A stretch of 64,000 bases of DNA from JAFCUW01 sp049897565 (lineage in GTDB: Bacteria > Pseudomonadota > Gammaproteobacteria > Burkholderiales > Burkholderiaceae_D): assembly GCF_049897565.1 (NCBI RefSeq), contig NZ_JAFCWM010000016.1, positions 54,674 through 118,673 of the forward strand. Reading direction: 5' to 3'. Shown piece after piece: positions 17,505 to 26,111 of the stretch. A program made the position numbers and the translations under genes. The notes under the pieces were generated by a model. That model saw only the letters and a program-made list of their open reading frames with translations, ran no database searches and was not told the origin of the DNA. Within the stretch, counting starts at the first letter, position 1. Every line of letters starts with the position of its first letter.

Positions 17505-17933
17505 ATGTCGATGAGTGTCGGCTCCGATGACGGAGATGAAGATGCAGTCATGTCAGAAATCAACACGACGCCGCTCGTCGACATCATGTTGGTTCTGCTG
17601 ATCATCTTCCTGATTACCAGCCCGGTTGTATTGAAGTTGCAGAAGATTTCTCTGCCAAACGAGGTCAACCAGGTTGTCAAGACCAAGCCGGAAGACGTCA
17701 ATATCGTGGTCAACAAGGACGGCGATATGTACTGGAACCAGAAGCGGCTCGCGAACACGGACGAACTGTTCGAGTTTTTGAAAAAAGAGTCGGTCAAGCT
17801 GCCTCAGCCGGAAGTACACGTTCGTGGCGATCAGGGAACGCGCTACGAGTTCATCGGCAAAGTGGTTTACACGGCACAACGTGCTGGGGTCCAGAAGGTC
17901 GGTTTCATTACCGAACCGCCTGACAAGGGCTAA
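17505..17933 (+). CDS. exbD: ExbD/TolR family biopolymer transporter (first copy)
   Basis: ExbD is the partner of ExbB in the TonB motor. It has 142 residues, with the single membrane helix motif TTPLVDIMLVLLIIFLI carrying the essential aspartate, and a periplasmic domain ending VQKVGFITEPPDKG. It starts 3 bp after exbB and is certainly co-transcribed with it. It resembles the downstream copy in layout, but the periplasmic halves differ clearly, so the two are not a recent duplicate. Confidence 0.93.
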   Translation: MSMSVGSDDGDEDAVMSEINTTPLVDIMLVLLIIFLITSPVVLKLQKISLPNEVNQVVKTKPEDVNIVVNKDGDMYWNQKRLANTDELFEFLKKESVKLPQPEVHVRGDQGTRYEFIGKVVYTAQRAGVQKVGFITEPPDKG

Positions 17934-18001
17934 CACCCTCCCCGCCGGTGCCGGCAGCTGGGCGCGAGCGGGGGACACCCAACATTTGAAAAGGACACAC
18001 C

Positions 18002-18436
18002 ATGAGTATGAGCATCGGCTCAGGCTCCGGCAGCAAGAATGCTGATCCGGAACCAATGATGGAAATGAACATGACACCCTTGATCGACGTGATGTTGGTC
18101 TTGATTATCATGTTGATTATTACGATTCCGAAGCAGAACCATTCGGTCAATCTGAATATGCCGGTCGGTAATCCTCCGCCGCCAACGAAGGACCCGGTCG
18201 TCATCACGATCGACGTCGACTTCGATGGCACGATCTTGTGGGACAACGTCGCGGTGCCTGATCGCGCGACCCTGGAGCAGAAGATGTCCAGCGTCTCGGC
18301 CCAGGCAGACCAGCCAGAGGTGCACCTGCGCCCTAACAAGCTGGTTGAGTACAAGCACGTTGCCGGCGTCATGGCAACGGCGCAGCGTCTCGGGGTAACC
18401 AAGATCGGCATGGTTGGTAACGAACAGTTCCAGTAA
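18002..18436 (+). CDS. exbD: ExbD/TolR family biopolymer transporter (second copy)
   Basis: This is a second ExbD-like subunit of 144 residues, with MNMTPLIDVMLVLIIMLII carrying the membrane aspartate and a periplasmic domain containing NPPPPTKDPVVITID. AAAGGA lies eight bases before the ATG. Two ExbD proteins with one ExbB are known in Xanthomonas-type TonB systems, where the second copy is needed for only some substrates; whether that holds here is inference. A hairpin follows the stop. Confidence 0.92.
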   Translation: MSMSIGSGSGSKNADPEPMMEMNMTPLIDVMLVLIIMLIITIPKQNHSVNLNMPVGNPPPPTKDPVVITIDVDFDGTILWDNVAVPDRATLEQKMSSVSAQADQPEVHLRPNKLVEYKHVAGVMATAQRLGVTKIGMVGNEQFQ

Positions 18437-18455
18437 TCGTTTTAGTTTGACGAAC

Positions 18456-18480
18456 ACGGCAGGTATCCCCTGCCGTTTCT
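18456..18480 (+). terminator. Hairpin after second exbD (terminator or attenuator)
   Basis: ACGGCAGG (18456-18463) pairs with CCTGCCGT (18469-18476) around TATCC, followed by the pyrimidine-rich TTCTCTATTT. It lies between the second exbD and the TPR gene, so it may reduce rather than stop read-through. Confidence 0.5.
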
Positions 18481-18506
18481 CTATTTGAATGAAAGAATTC
18501 CAGACA

Positions 18507-19727
18507 ATGTCCAAAATCCGTCTCGCACACCTCGGTCTCGTCATGGCCGCTCTCGGCTTCACCGCAGCAACCCCGGTTCTCGGCTTGTCCACCGCGTACG
18601 CGGCCGAAACCATGCGTCCGGAAATAGGCATCCCGCTACAGGCAGCGCAAGCGCTGATGAAGCAAGGTAAGAACCGCGAAGCGCTGGCCAAGTTGAACGA
18701 AGCCGAACGCGCCAACGGCAAGACCGCCAATGAAGACTACCTGATCGAGCGCGTGCGCGCCGCCGCCGCCTCGGCCGCGGGCGACAACGATGCCGCCGCC
18801 AAGTCGTTCGAGGCGCTGATCGCCTCCGGCAAGCTGTCGGCCGGCGAGCGCGAGAAATTCACCGAAGGCCTGGTCGGCATCCACATGCGTGCGCGCGATT
18901 TTGGCAAGGCCAACGCCACCATCAACCGGCTGCTGAAAGACAAGAACGATCCGAAGCTGCGCGCCTACCTGGTGCAGAATTACTACAGCATGGGCAACTA
19001 CGCCCAGGCCGAATCGGAACTGAAGCAAATGGGCACGCTGAACGAAGATCAGCTCGGCCTGCTGGCGAACATCTACCTGAAAAAGGGCGACAAGGTCGGC
19101 TACGTCAACACGATCGAGAAGCTGGCCGCGTCCTATCCGAAGGCATCGTACTGGACCGACCTGCTCAATCGCGTCACCGGCACCCCGACCTTCTCGAACC
19201 GCCTGACGGTCGACGTCTACCGCCTCAAGCTGGCCAACAACCTGCTGAAAAAGCCAAGCGAACTGGTCGAAATGGCGCAGTTGCTGATCCAGGCCAAGGC
19301 CCCGGCCGAGGCGATCAAGGTCATCGACAAGGGCTACAAGGCCGGCATCCTCGGCGTCGGCGCCGAAGCGGAGCGCCACCAGCGCCTGAAGGCACTGGCC
19401 GAGAAGACCCTGGCTGACAACAACAAGAACCAGGCGGTCGACGAAGCGGCGCTGGTCAAGGCCAAGGACAACGAAGGCCTGTTGGCAATGGGCTACGGCC
19501 TGGTGCAAGCCGGTCAGGCCGACAAGGGCCTGGCAATGATGACGGCAGCCATCAAGGCCGGCGGCCTGCGCAATCCGGAAGACGCCAAGCTGCGCCTGGG
19601 CGAGGCATACGCTACCGCCGGCAAGAAACAGCAAGCGATCACCACCCTCAAGACGGTCGGCGGCAAGGACGGTACTGCCGAGCTGGCACGCTACTGGATC
19701 ATGGCCATCAACCATCCGATGGCCTGA
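18507..19727 (+). CDS. Periplasmic TPR protein of the TonB operon
   Basis: The 406 residues start with a signal peptide (LAHLGLVMAALGFTAATPVL, cleavage near AYA-AET). The rest is helical and alanine-rich with tetratricopeptide-like repeats, for example ALMKQGKNREALAKLNEAE, YYSMGNYAQAESELKQ and GYGLVQAGQADKGLAMM. The ATG at 18507 is chosen because GAAAG precedes it; an in-frame ATG at 18489 has no ribosome-binding site. Its position after tonB-exbB-exbD-exbD recalls TtpC, the TPR partner of the Vibrio TonB2 system, but there is no direct evidence of the same role. A terminator follows. Confidence 0.8.
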   Translation: MSKIRLAHLGLVMAALGFTAATPVLGLSTAYAAETMRPEIGIPLQAAQALMKQGKNREALAKLNEAERANGKTANEDYLIERVRAAAASAAGDNDAAAKSFEALIASGKLSAGEREKFTEGLVGIHMRARDFGKANATINRLLKDKNDPKLRAYLVQNYYSMGNYAQAESELKQMGTLNEDQLGLLANIYLKKGDKVGYVNTIEKLAASYPKASYWTDLLNRVTGTPTFSNRLTVDVYRLKLANNLLKKPSELVEMAQLLIQAKAPAEAIKVIDKGYKAGILGVGAEAERHQRLKALAEKTLADNNKNQAVDEAALVKAKDNEGLLAMGYGLVQAGQADKGLAMMTAAIKAGGLRNPEDAKLRLGEAYATAGKKQQAITTLKTVGGKDGTAELARYWIMAINHPMA

Positions 19728-19750
19728 TCGCCCTCGCGGCTGTCCCCTTG

Positions 19751-19786
19751 AAAAGCGCTGCCCGCCCCCGCGGGTGGCGCTTTTTT
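19751..19786 (+). terminator. Rho-independent terminator of the TonB operon
   Basis: AAAAGCGC (19751-19758) pairs with GCGCTTTT (19777-19784), with an inner CCCGC/GCGGG stem, and ends in a run of six T. It lies 23 bp after the TPR gene stop. Confidence 0.85.
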
Positions 19787-19841
19787 GCTTTGTTGCCATC
19801 GAACATGCCCCGGCCACAGTGTGCAAGCCGCAACTTGACCG

Positions 19842-19847
19842 TATAAT
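19842..19847 (+). promoter_or_regulatory. Candidate -10 box for ribF
   Basis: A perfect TATAAT lies 32 bp before the ribF ATG, just after the upstream terminator. No strong -35 is seen at 16 to 18 bp. Confidence 0.4.
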
Positions 19848-19878
19848 CGCTATTTCGCACGCTTTACGATACCCAACC

Positions 19879-20850
19879 ATGAAGGTATTCCGGGGAATCC
19901 CCAACGACAGGGCGCGCGCGCCCTGCGCCCTCACGATCGGCAACTTTGACGGTGTCCACCTCGGCCACCAGGCATTGTTGGCGCGCGTGCGCGCCGCCGC
20001 CTCCGCGCTCGAGCTCGAAGCGGCGGTAATGACGTTCGAGCCCCACCCGCGCGAATTTTTCGCCGCCCGCGCCGGCGACCTGTCGCGCGCGCCGAGCCGC
20101 ATCGCCAACCTGCGCGACAAGCTCGAGTCGCTCGCCGACGCCGGCATCGACCGCGTCATCGTCGAACACTTCAACGCCCACTTCGCTGCCATGGCGCCGG
20201 AAGAATTCACCAGCCGCGTGCTCGTCGAGGGCCTGCACGTCAAGTGGCTGATGGTCGGCGACGACTTCTGCTACGGCGCCCGGCGCGCCGGCACCGTCGC
20301 CATGCTGATCGAAGAAGGCAAGCGCCTCGGCTTTCACGTCGAGACGCTGCAAACGGTGATGCATGGCGAGCAGCGCATCTCGTCGTCGGCGGTGCGCGCG
20401 GCGCTGGCAGCGGGCGACTTCGACCAGGCGCGCGCCCTGCTCGGCCACACCTACGCCATCTCCGGCCACGTCATCCATGGCCAGAAGCTTGGCCGCACGC
20501 TCGGTTTTCCGACCCTGAACCTGCGCGTGGCGCACCGCCCGGCGCTGTCGGGCATCTTCGTCGTGCGCGTGCACGGCCTCGGGCCGCAGCCGCTGCCGGC
20601 GGTGGCCAGCATCGGCGTGCGTCCGACCGTCGACGACAGCGGCCGCGTGCTGCTCGAGGTGCACCTGTTCGACTTCGCCGCGTCCTGCTACGGCAAACTG
20701 GTGCGCGTCGAGTTCCTCGAGAAAATCCGCGACGAAGAAAAATACGACGACCTCGCGACCCTCACCGCGGCCATCGAGCACGACGCCAGCCACGCACGCG
20801 GCTACTTTGCCCAGCGCCCAAGCGCCCTGACCGCCACCGATCGAATTTGA
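19879..20850 (+). CDS. ribF: Bifunctional riboflavin kinase / FAD synthetase
   Basis: RibF makes FMN and then FAD from riboflavin. The 323 residues contain the nucleotidyl-transferase signature TIGNFDGVHLGHQALL, the FEPHPREFF loop, the ISSSAVRAALAAGD segment, and the C-terminal kinase domain with GHVIHGQKLGRTLGFPTLNL and ASIGVRPT. The ATG at 19879 starts MKVFRGIP as in the family; the frame is open further upstream through the promoter region, which is ignored. The next gene, ileS, starts 64 bp later, the usual betaproteobacterial order (ribF-ileS-lspA). Confidence 0.96.
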   Translation: MKVFRGIPNDRARAPCALTIGNFDGVHLGHQALLARVRAAASALELEAAVMTFEPHPREFFAARAGDLSRAPSRIANLRDKLESLADAGIDRVIVEHFNAHFAAMAPEEFTSRVLVEGLHVKWLMVGDDFCYGARRAGTVAMLIEEGKRLGFHVETLQTVMHGEQRISSSAVRAALAAGDFDQARALLGHTYAISGHVIHGQKLGRTLGFPTLNLRVAHRPALSGIFVVRVHGLGPQPLPAVASIGVRPTVDDSGRVLLEVHLFDFAASCYGKLVRVEFLEKIRDEEKYDDLATLTAAIEHDASHARGYFAQRPSALTATDRI

Positions 20851-20914
20851 AGCGGATCTTGCCCCGCCCTCGCCGGCGCCGACATCCAGCCCAACATCAC
20901 CCTTGAAGAAGAAC

Positions 20915-23797
20915 ATGTCCGATACCAGCAAACCAGCAGCGCCGAAACAATCCAGGAAAGCCGACAGCAAGTACCCGGTCAACATGACCGATACGCCGTT
21001 CCCGATGCGCGGCGACCTCGCCAAGCGCGAGCCGGGCTGGGTCCAGCAATGGCAGGACAAGAAAGTCTACGAGCGCGTGCGCCGCGCCGCCGCCGGCCGC
21101 CCGAAATTCATCCTGCACGACGGCCCGCCGTACGCCAACGGCGATATCCACCTCGGCCACGCGGTCAACAAGATCTTGAAGGACATGGTCGTCAAGGCGC
21201 GCACTTTGGCCGGCTTCGACGCGCCGTACGTGCCGGGCTGGGACTGCCACGGCATGCCGATCGAGATCCAGATCGAAAAACTGTACGGTAAAAACCTGCC
21301 GACGGCCGAAGTCCTGGCCAAGGCGCGCGCGTATGCGCTCGAGCAGGTTGACCGCCAGCGCGCCGGCTTCATCCGCCTGGGCGTGCTGGGCGAATGGGAC
21401 AATCCTTACCTGACGATGGCGTTCGAGAACGAAGCGAACGAACTGCGCGCGCTCGGCACGCTGCTGGAAAAAGGCTATGTGTACCGCGGCCTCAAACCGG
21501 TCAACTGGTGCTTCGATTGCGGCTCGGCGCTGGCCGAAGCGGAAGTCGAATACCAGGACAAGCGCGACCCGGCAATCGACGTCGGCTTCGCCTTTGCCGA
21601 GCATGACAAGCTGGCCGCCGCCTTCGGCCTGGCCGCGCTGCCGCCAAGCGACGGCTTCATCGTCATCTGGACCACCACGCCGTGGACCATCCCGTCGAAC
21701 CAGGCGCTCAACGTCAACGGCGAGATCACCTACGCGCTGGTGCAAACCGAACGCGCCGGCAAGCCATTGCTGCTGATCCTGGCCGCTGATCTGGTCGAAT
21801 CGTGCCTGCAGCGCTACAAGCTCGGTGGCACGGTGATCGCCACCGCGCCCGGCGCCGCGCTGGAGGGCATCAGCTTCAGGCACCCGCTGCACGCCCAGGA
21901 CGCGTTCTACGACCGCCTGTCGCCCATGTACCTGGCCGACTACGTCACCACCGACAGCGGCACCGGCGTGGTCCACTCGGCGCCGGCCTACGGCCTCGAC
22001 GACTTCATTTCGTGCAAGGCGCACGGCATGCAGGACGACCAGATCCTGACCCCGGTAATGGGCGACGGCCGCTTCGCGTCGACGTTGCCGCTGTTCGGCG
22101 GCCTGACCATCTGGGAAGCGTCCAAGCCGATCTGCGCCGCGCTGACCGAGGCGGGCGCGCTGTTCGAGTTGAAGATGTTCGACCACAGCTACATGCACTG
22201 CTGGCGCCACAAGACGCCGATCGTCTACCGCGCCACCTCGCAGTGGTTCGCCGGCATGGACACCACGCCGAAGGACGGCGGCCCGACCCTGCGCGAAACG
22301 GCGCTGAAAGCGATCGGCGAGACCGCCTTCTTCCCCGACTGGGGCCAGGCGCGCCTGCACGGCATGATCGCGAACCGGCCCGACTGGACGCTGTCGCGCC
22401 AGCGCCAGTGGGGCGTTCCGATGGCCTTCTTCCTGCACAAGGAAACCGGCCAGCTGCACCCGCGCACGCCCGAACTGATCGAGCAGGTCGCCAAGCTGTT
22501 CGAACAGCGCGGCATCGACGCCTGGCTGACGATCGAGCCGAAAGACCTGCTCGGCGACGACGCCGACATGTACGTCAAGAACCGCGACACGCTCGACGTC
22601 TGGTTCGACTCCGGCGCCACCCACCAGACCGTGCTGCGCGGCTCGCACAGGGAGCAGCTGGCCTTCCCCGCCGACCTGTACCTGGAAGGCTCGGACCAGC
22701 ACCGCGGCTGGTTCCACTCGTCGCTGCTGACGTCGGCCATGCTCAACGGGCGCGCGCCGTACAAGGCGCTGCTCACGCACGGCTTCACGGTCGATGCCGA
22801 AGGCAAGAAGATGTCGAAGTCGCTCGGTAACACGCTGGCGCCGCAGAAGATCTCCGACACCTTGGGGGCCGACATCCTGCGCCTGTGGGTCGCCTCGACC
22901 GACTACACGGGCGAACTGGCGATCTCGGAAGAGATCCTCAAGCGCGTCACCGAATCGTACCGCCGTATCCGCAATACGCTGCGCTTCCTGCTGGCCAACA
23001 CGTCCGACTTCGATCCGACGGCACACGCCGTGCCGGGCGCACAACTGCTGGAAATCGACCGCTACGCGATCGCCAGCATGGCCGCGCTGCAGAGAGAAAT
23101 CCTGGCCCATTACGAGCGCTTCGAATTCCAGCCGGTGATCGCCCGCCTGCAGAACTACTGCTCGGAAGACCTGGGCGGCTTCTACCTCGACATCCTGAAG
23201 GACCGCCTGTACACCACCGCGGTCGGCTCGCATGCGCGCCGCTCGGCCCAGACCGCGCTGTGGCACATCGCGCAAAGCCTGCTGCGCGTAATGGCGCCGA
23301 CGCTGTCGTTCACCGCCGAGGAAGCGTGGGCTGTGTTCGCCGGCGCCGACGCGTACGCCGCCAGCGACGAAACCATCTTCACCCAGACCTACTGGGAGCT
23401 GCCGGTGATGCTTGACGCCGATGCGTTGCTGGAGAAGTACACCGCCTTGCGCGAAGTGCGCGCCGACGTCACCAAGCAGCTCGAAGAGCTGCGTGCATCG
23501 GGCGCGATCGGTTCGTCGCTGCAGGCCGAGCTGACCATCAAGGCCGCGCCGGCGAAGTACAAGCTGCTCGCCAGCCTGGACGACGACCTGCGCTTCGTCT
23601 TCATCACCTCGCAGGCGAAAGTCGTTGCGGCCGCGGAAGCGGACCAAGCGATCGAAGTGACCGCGTCGCTGGCGCCGAAGTGCGAGCGCTGCTGGCACTA
23701 CCGCCCCGACGTCGGCAGCCACGCCGAGCACGCGGGCCTGTGCAGCCGCTGCGTGAGCAACCTGTTTGGCGGCGGCGAACGACGCGCTTTCGCTTAA
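20915..23797 (+). CDS. ileS: Isoleucyl-tRNA synthetase
   Basis: This class I aminoacyl-tRNA synthetase charges tRNA-Ile. The 960 residues are full length. HIGH-type motif: GDIHLGHAVNK. Editing domain: WTTTPWTIPSNQALN. KMSKS motif: KKMSKSLGN. C-terminal zinc finger: CERCWHYRPDVG to CSRC. A TTG four codons earlier is open, but MSDTSKP at 20915 is the natural start. It shares an operon with ribF upstream and lspA, which starts 29 bp downstream. No T-box leader was seen, as expected in proteobacteria. Confidence 0.98.
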   Translation: MSDTSKPAAPKQSRKADSKYPVNMTDTPFPMRGDLAKREPGWVQQWQDKKVYERVRRAAAGRPKFILHDGPPYANGDIHLGHAVNKILKDMVVKARTLAGFDAPYVPGWDCHGMPIEIQIEKLYGKNLPTAEVLAKARAYALEQVDRQRAGFIRLGVLGEWDNPYLTMAFENEANELRALGTLLEKGYVYRGLKPVNWCFDCGSALAEAEVEYQDKRDPAIDVGFAFAEHDKLAAAFGLAALPPSDGFIVIWTTTPWTIPSNQALNVNGEITYALVQTERAGKPLLLILAADLVESCLQRYKLGGTVIATAPGAALEGISFRHPLHAQDAFYDRLSPMYLADYVTTDSGTGVVHSAPAYGLDDFISCKAHGMQDDQILTPVMGDGRFASTLPLFGGLTIWEASKPICAALTEAGALFELKMFDHSYMHCWRHKTPIVYRATSQWFAGMDTTPKDGGPTLRETALKAIGETAFFPDWGQARLHGMIANRPDWTLSRQRQWGVPMAFFLHKETGQLHPRTPELIEQVAKLFEQRGIDAWLTIEPKDLLGDDADMYVKNRDTLDVWFDSGATHQTVLRGSHREQLAFPADLYLEGSDQHRGWFHSSLLTSAMLNGRAPYKALLTHGFTVDAEGKKMSKSLGNTLAPQKISDTLGADILRLWVASTDYTGELAISEEILKRVTESYRRIRNTLRFLLANTSDFDPTAHAVPGAQLLEIDRYAIASMAALQREILAHYERFEFQPVIARLQNYCSEDLGGFYLDILKDRLYTTAVGSHARRSAQTALWHIAQSLLRVMAPTLSFTAEEAWAVFAGADAYAASDETIFTQTYWELPVMLDADALLEKYTALREVRADVTKQLEELRASGAIGSSLQAELTIKAAPAKYKLLASLDDDLRFVFITSQAKVVAAAEADQAIEVTASLAPKCERCWHYRPDVGSHAEHAGLCSRCVSNLFGGGERRAFA

Positions 23798-23826
23798 GCT
23801 GGCCCACACTATCCTGACTGAGAACC

Positions 23827-24345
23827 ATGGCAACTAAAAAAACAACAACCTTCTCCACCCGTCCGAAGAACGGCGCCAGCCTGATGCCGTGGCTCGGCAT
23901 CGCCGCCATCGTCGTGCTGTGCGACCAGCTGTCGAAGATCGCCATCTCCAAGCTGTTCGTGTTCGGCGAAGAGAAGGTGATCACGTCGTTCTTCAACCTG
24001 GTGCTGGCGTATAACCGCGGCGCCGCCTTCAGCTTCCTGTCCAACGAGAGCGGCTGGCAGCGCTACTTCTTCACCGCCATCGGCGTGGTCGCGGTGGCGT
24101 TCATCATCCACCAGCTGCGCCGCCACGGCACCCAGCGCCTGTACTGCTGGGCGCTGTCGCTGATCATGGGCGGCGCCATCGGCAACGTCATCGACCGCCT
24201 GCTGTACGGCCATGTCATCGATTTCCTCGATTTCCATTTCCGCGGCGTTGGCCACTTCCCGGCGTTTAACATCGCCGACAGTGCGATCTGTCTCGGCGCC
24301 GCGCTGTTCATCTACGACGAACTGCGCCGCGTTAACAAGAACTAG
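23827..24345 (+). CDS. lspA: Lipoprotein signal peptidase
   Basis: LspA is an inner-membrane aspartic protease that cleaves signal peptides of prolipoproteins. The 172 residues have four membrane segments and both catalytic aspartate motifs, NVIDRLLYGHVIDFLDFHF and FNIADSAI. The length is normal. The stop codon lies inside a short tandem repeat in which each unit carries another TAG (24335-24373). It is followed by coaBC 43 bp downstream. Confidence 0.97.
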   Translation: MATKKTTTFSTRPKNGASLMPWLGIAAIVVLCDQLSKIAISKLFVFGEEKVITSFFNLVLAYNRGAAFSFLSNESGWQRYFFTAIGVVAVAFIIHQLRRHGTQRLYCWALSLIMGGAIGNVIDRLLYGHVIDFLDFHFRGVGHFPAFNIADSAICLGAALFIYDELRRVNKN

Positions 24346-24373
24346 CAAGAACTAGCAAGAACTAGCAAGAACT
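24335..24373 (+). repeat. 10-bp tandem repeat covering the lspA stop codon
   Basis: The unit ACTAGCAAGA occurs three times in a row (24341-24370), with partial units on both sides, about 3.7 copies in total. The first copy supplies the lspA TAG stop. Copies differ in frame by 10 bp, so expansion or contraction would not lengthen LspA. Confidence 0.85.
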
Positions 24374-24388
24374 GACCAGGGAGCTTGC

Positions 24389-25612
24389 ATGACGATGGAT
24401 TTGAAGGGCAAGAAGATCGTCCTCGGCCTGTCCGGCGGGGTGGCCTGCTACAAGGCGGCCGACCTGTGCCGCCAGCTGATCAAGGAAGGCGCGGTCGTCC
24501 AGGTCGTGATGACGGAAGCTGCCACCCATTTCATCGGCAGCGTGACAATGCAGGCGCTGTCGGGCAACCCGGTGCACACCGACCAGTGGGATGCGCGCAT
24601 CGCCAACAACATGGCGCACATCGACCTCACGCGCGGCGCCGACGCCATCCTGATCGCACCCTGCTCGGCGGACTTCATCCGCAAGCTGGCGCACGGCGCC
24701 AGCGACGACCTGCTGTCGACCTTGTGCCTGGCGCGCCCGCGCGACGTGCCGCTGCATATCGCGCCGGCCATGAATGTCGAGATGTGGGACAACCCGGCCA
24801 CGCGCCGCAACGTCGCCCAGCTGCGCGCCGACGGCCTGTGCATCTTCGGTCCGGCCGCCGGCGACCAGGCGTGCGGCGAGACCGGCTTTGGCCGCATGCT
24901 CGAACCGGACGAACTGCTCGAAGAACTGGTCGCCTCGTTCCAGCCGAAGGTGCTGGCCGGGCGCCGCGTCCTGATCACCGCCGGCCCGACGTTCGAAGCG
25001 ATCGATCCGGTGCGCGGCATTACCAACCTGTCGTCCGGTAAGATGGGTTACGCTGTGGCGCGCGCGGCGCGCGAAGCCGGCGCCGACGTGGTGCTGGTGT
25101 CCGGCCCGACCACGCTGCCCACGCCGCACGGCGTGCGCCGCGAGAACGTGCAAAGCGCGCAGCAGATGCATGACGCCGTGATGGCCGCCGTCGGTGGCCA
25201 GCACGTCTTCATCGGCGTCGCCGCGGTGGCCGACTGGCGCGTCACCAACGCCAGCGAACAGAAAATGAAAAAGCACGACGGCGGCGCGCCGCAGCTCGAA
25301 TTCGCGCAGAACGCCGACATCCTGGCGTCGGTCGCCGCCACCACATCTATTTCCGGATGGCCATACTGCGTCGGCTTCGCCGCCGAATCGGAGAACCTGC
25401 TTGAATTTGGCGCAATCAAGCGCGAGAAAAAGGGGATTCCTCTGTTGGTCGGCAATATCGGCCCCCAGACTTTCGGTCAGGATGACAACACAGTAATCCT
25501 GTTCGACGAAAGCGGCCACACCGTGCTGCCGCGCGCCGACAAGCTCACGCTGGCGCGCCAGCTCATTTCCGAGATCGCCAAGCGGATCGACCAGCGCTCC
25601 CTGCTGACGTAA
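24389..25612 (+). CDS. coaBC: Bifunctional phosphopantothenoylcysteine decarboxylase / phosphopantothenate-cysteine ligase
   Basis: CoaBC carries out two steps of coenzyme A synthesis. The 407 residues have an N-terminal flavoprotein decarboxylase half (LGLSGGVACYKAADLCR, PAMNVEMWDNPATRRN, and GPAAGDQACGETGFGRM) and a C-terminal ligase half (LITAGPTFEAIDPVRGITN, SSGKMGYAVARAA, and the lysine region SEQKMKKHDGG). An AGGGAG sequence precedes the ATG; a second ATG two codons later is possible. dut follows 25 bp later. Confidence 0.96.
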   Translation: MTMDLKGKKIVLGLSGGVACYKAADLCRQLIKEGAVVQVVMTEAATHFIGSVTMQALSGNPVHTDQWDARIANNMAHIDLTRGADAILIAPCSADFIRKLAHGASDDLLSTLCLARPRDVPLHIAPAMNVEMWDNPATRRNVAQLRADGLCIFGPAAGDQACGETGFGRMLEPDELLEELVASFQPKVLAGRRVLITAGPTFEAIDPVRGITNLSSGKMGYAVARAAREAGADVVLVSGPTTLPTPHGVRRENVQSAQQMHDAVMAAVGGQHVFIGVAAVADWRVTNASEQKMKKHDGGAPQLEFAQNADILASVAATTSISGWPYCVGFAAESENLLEFGAIKREKKGIPLLVGNIGPQTFGQDDNTVILFDESGHTVLPRADKLTLARQLISEIAKRIDQRSLLT

Positions 25613-25637
25613 CAGACAAACGTAACCACAAGGCTCC

Positions 25638-26096
25638 ATGAAGACCATCGACATCAAGATTCTCGACCCGCGCATGAAGGAGCAGCTGCCTTCCTACGCC
25701 ACCCCTGGCAGCGCCGGCCTTGACCTGCGCGCCTGCATCGACGAGGCCATCACGATCGAGGCCGGCGCCACGGTGCTGATTCCGACCGGCCTGGCGATCC
25801 ACGTCGCCGATCCCGGCTACTGCGCGATGATCCTGCCGCGCAGCGGCATGGGCCACAAGAACGGCATCGTGCTCGGCAATCTGGTAGGCTTGATCGACTC
25901 CGACTATCAGGGCCAGTTGATGGTCTCGACCTGGAACCGCGGGCAGCAGGCCTTTACGCTGAACCCGTTGGAACGGCTGGCGCAGCTCATTATCGTGCCG
26001 GTCATGCAGGTTGCATTCAACGTCGTCGACGAATTCGACTCGGGCACAGAAAGCCAACGCGGTGCTGGCGGTTTCGGTAGCACCGGCAAACAATAA
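25638..26096 (+). CDS. dut: dUTP diphosphatase
   Basis: Dut hydrolyses dUTP to dUMP and pyrophosphate, keeping uracil out of DNA and feeding thymidylate synthesis. The 152 residues have all five trimeric-dUTPase motifs, including SAGLDLRA, PRSGMGHKNGIVLGN, GLIDSDYQGQL and the glycine-rich C-terminus RGAGGFGSTGKQ. It is co-oriented with coaBC, a common pairing in proteobacteria. Confidence 0.97.
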   Translation: MKTIDIKILDPRMKEQLPSYATPGSAGLDLRACIDEAITIEAGATVLIPTGLAIHVADPGYCAMILPRSGMGHKNGIVLGNLVGLIDSDYQGQLMVSTWNRGQQAFTLNPLERLAQLIIVPVMQVAFNVVDEFDSGTESQRGAGGFGSTGKQ

Positions 26097-26111
26097 TAAG
26101 TGAGGAAATCT

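Noticed and set aside
19787..20914. FMN riboswitch before ribF or T-box before ileS
   Set aside because: The ribF leader is under 50 nt and the ribF-ileS gap is 64 bp; neither is long enough, and conserved elements are absent.
20897..23833. 978-codon open frame on the minus strand opposite ileS
   Set aside because: It mirrors the ileS codons (GC-rich third positions), is rich in Arg/Ala/Gly/His and has no family resemblance; ileS is certain.
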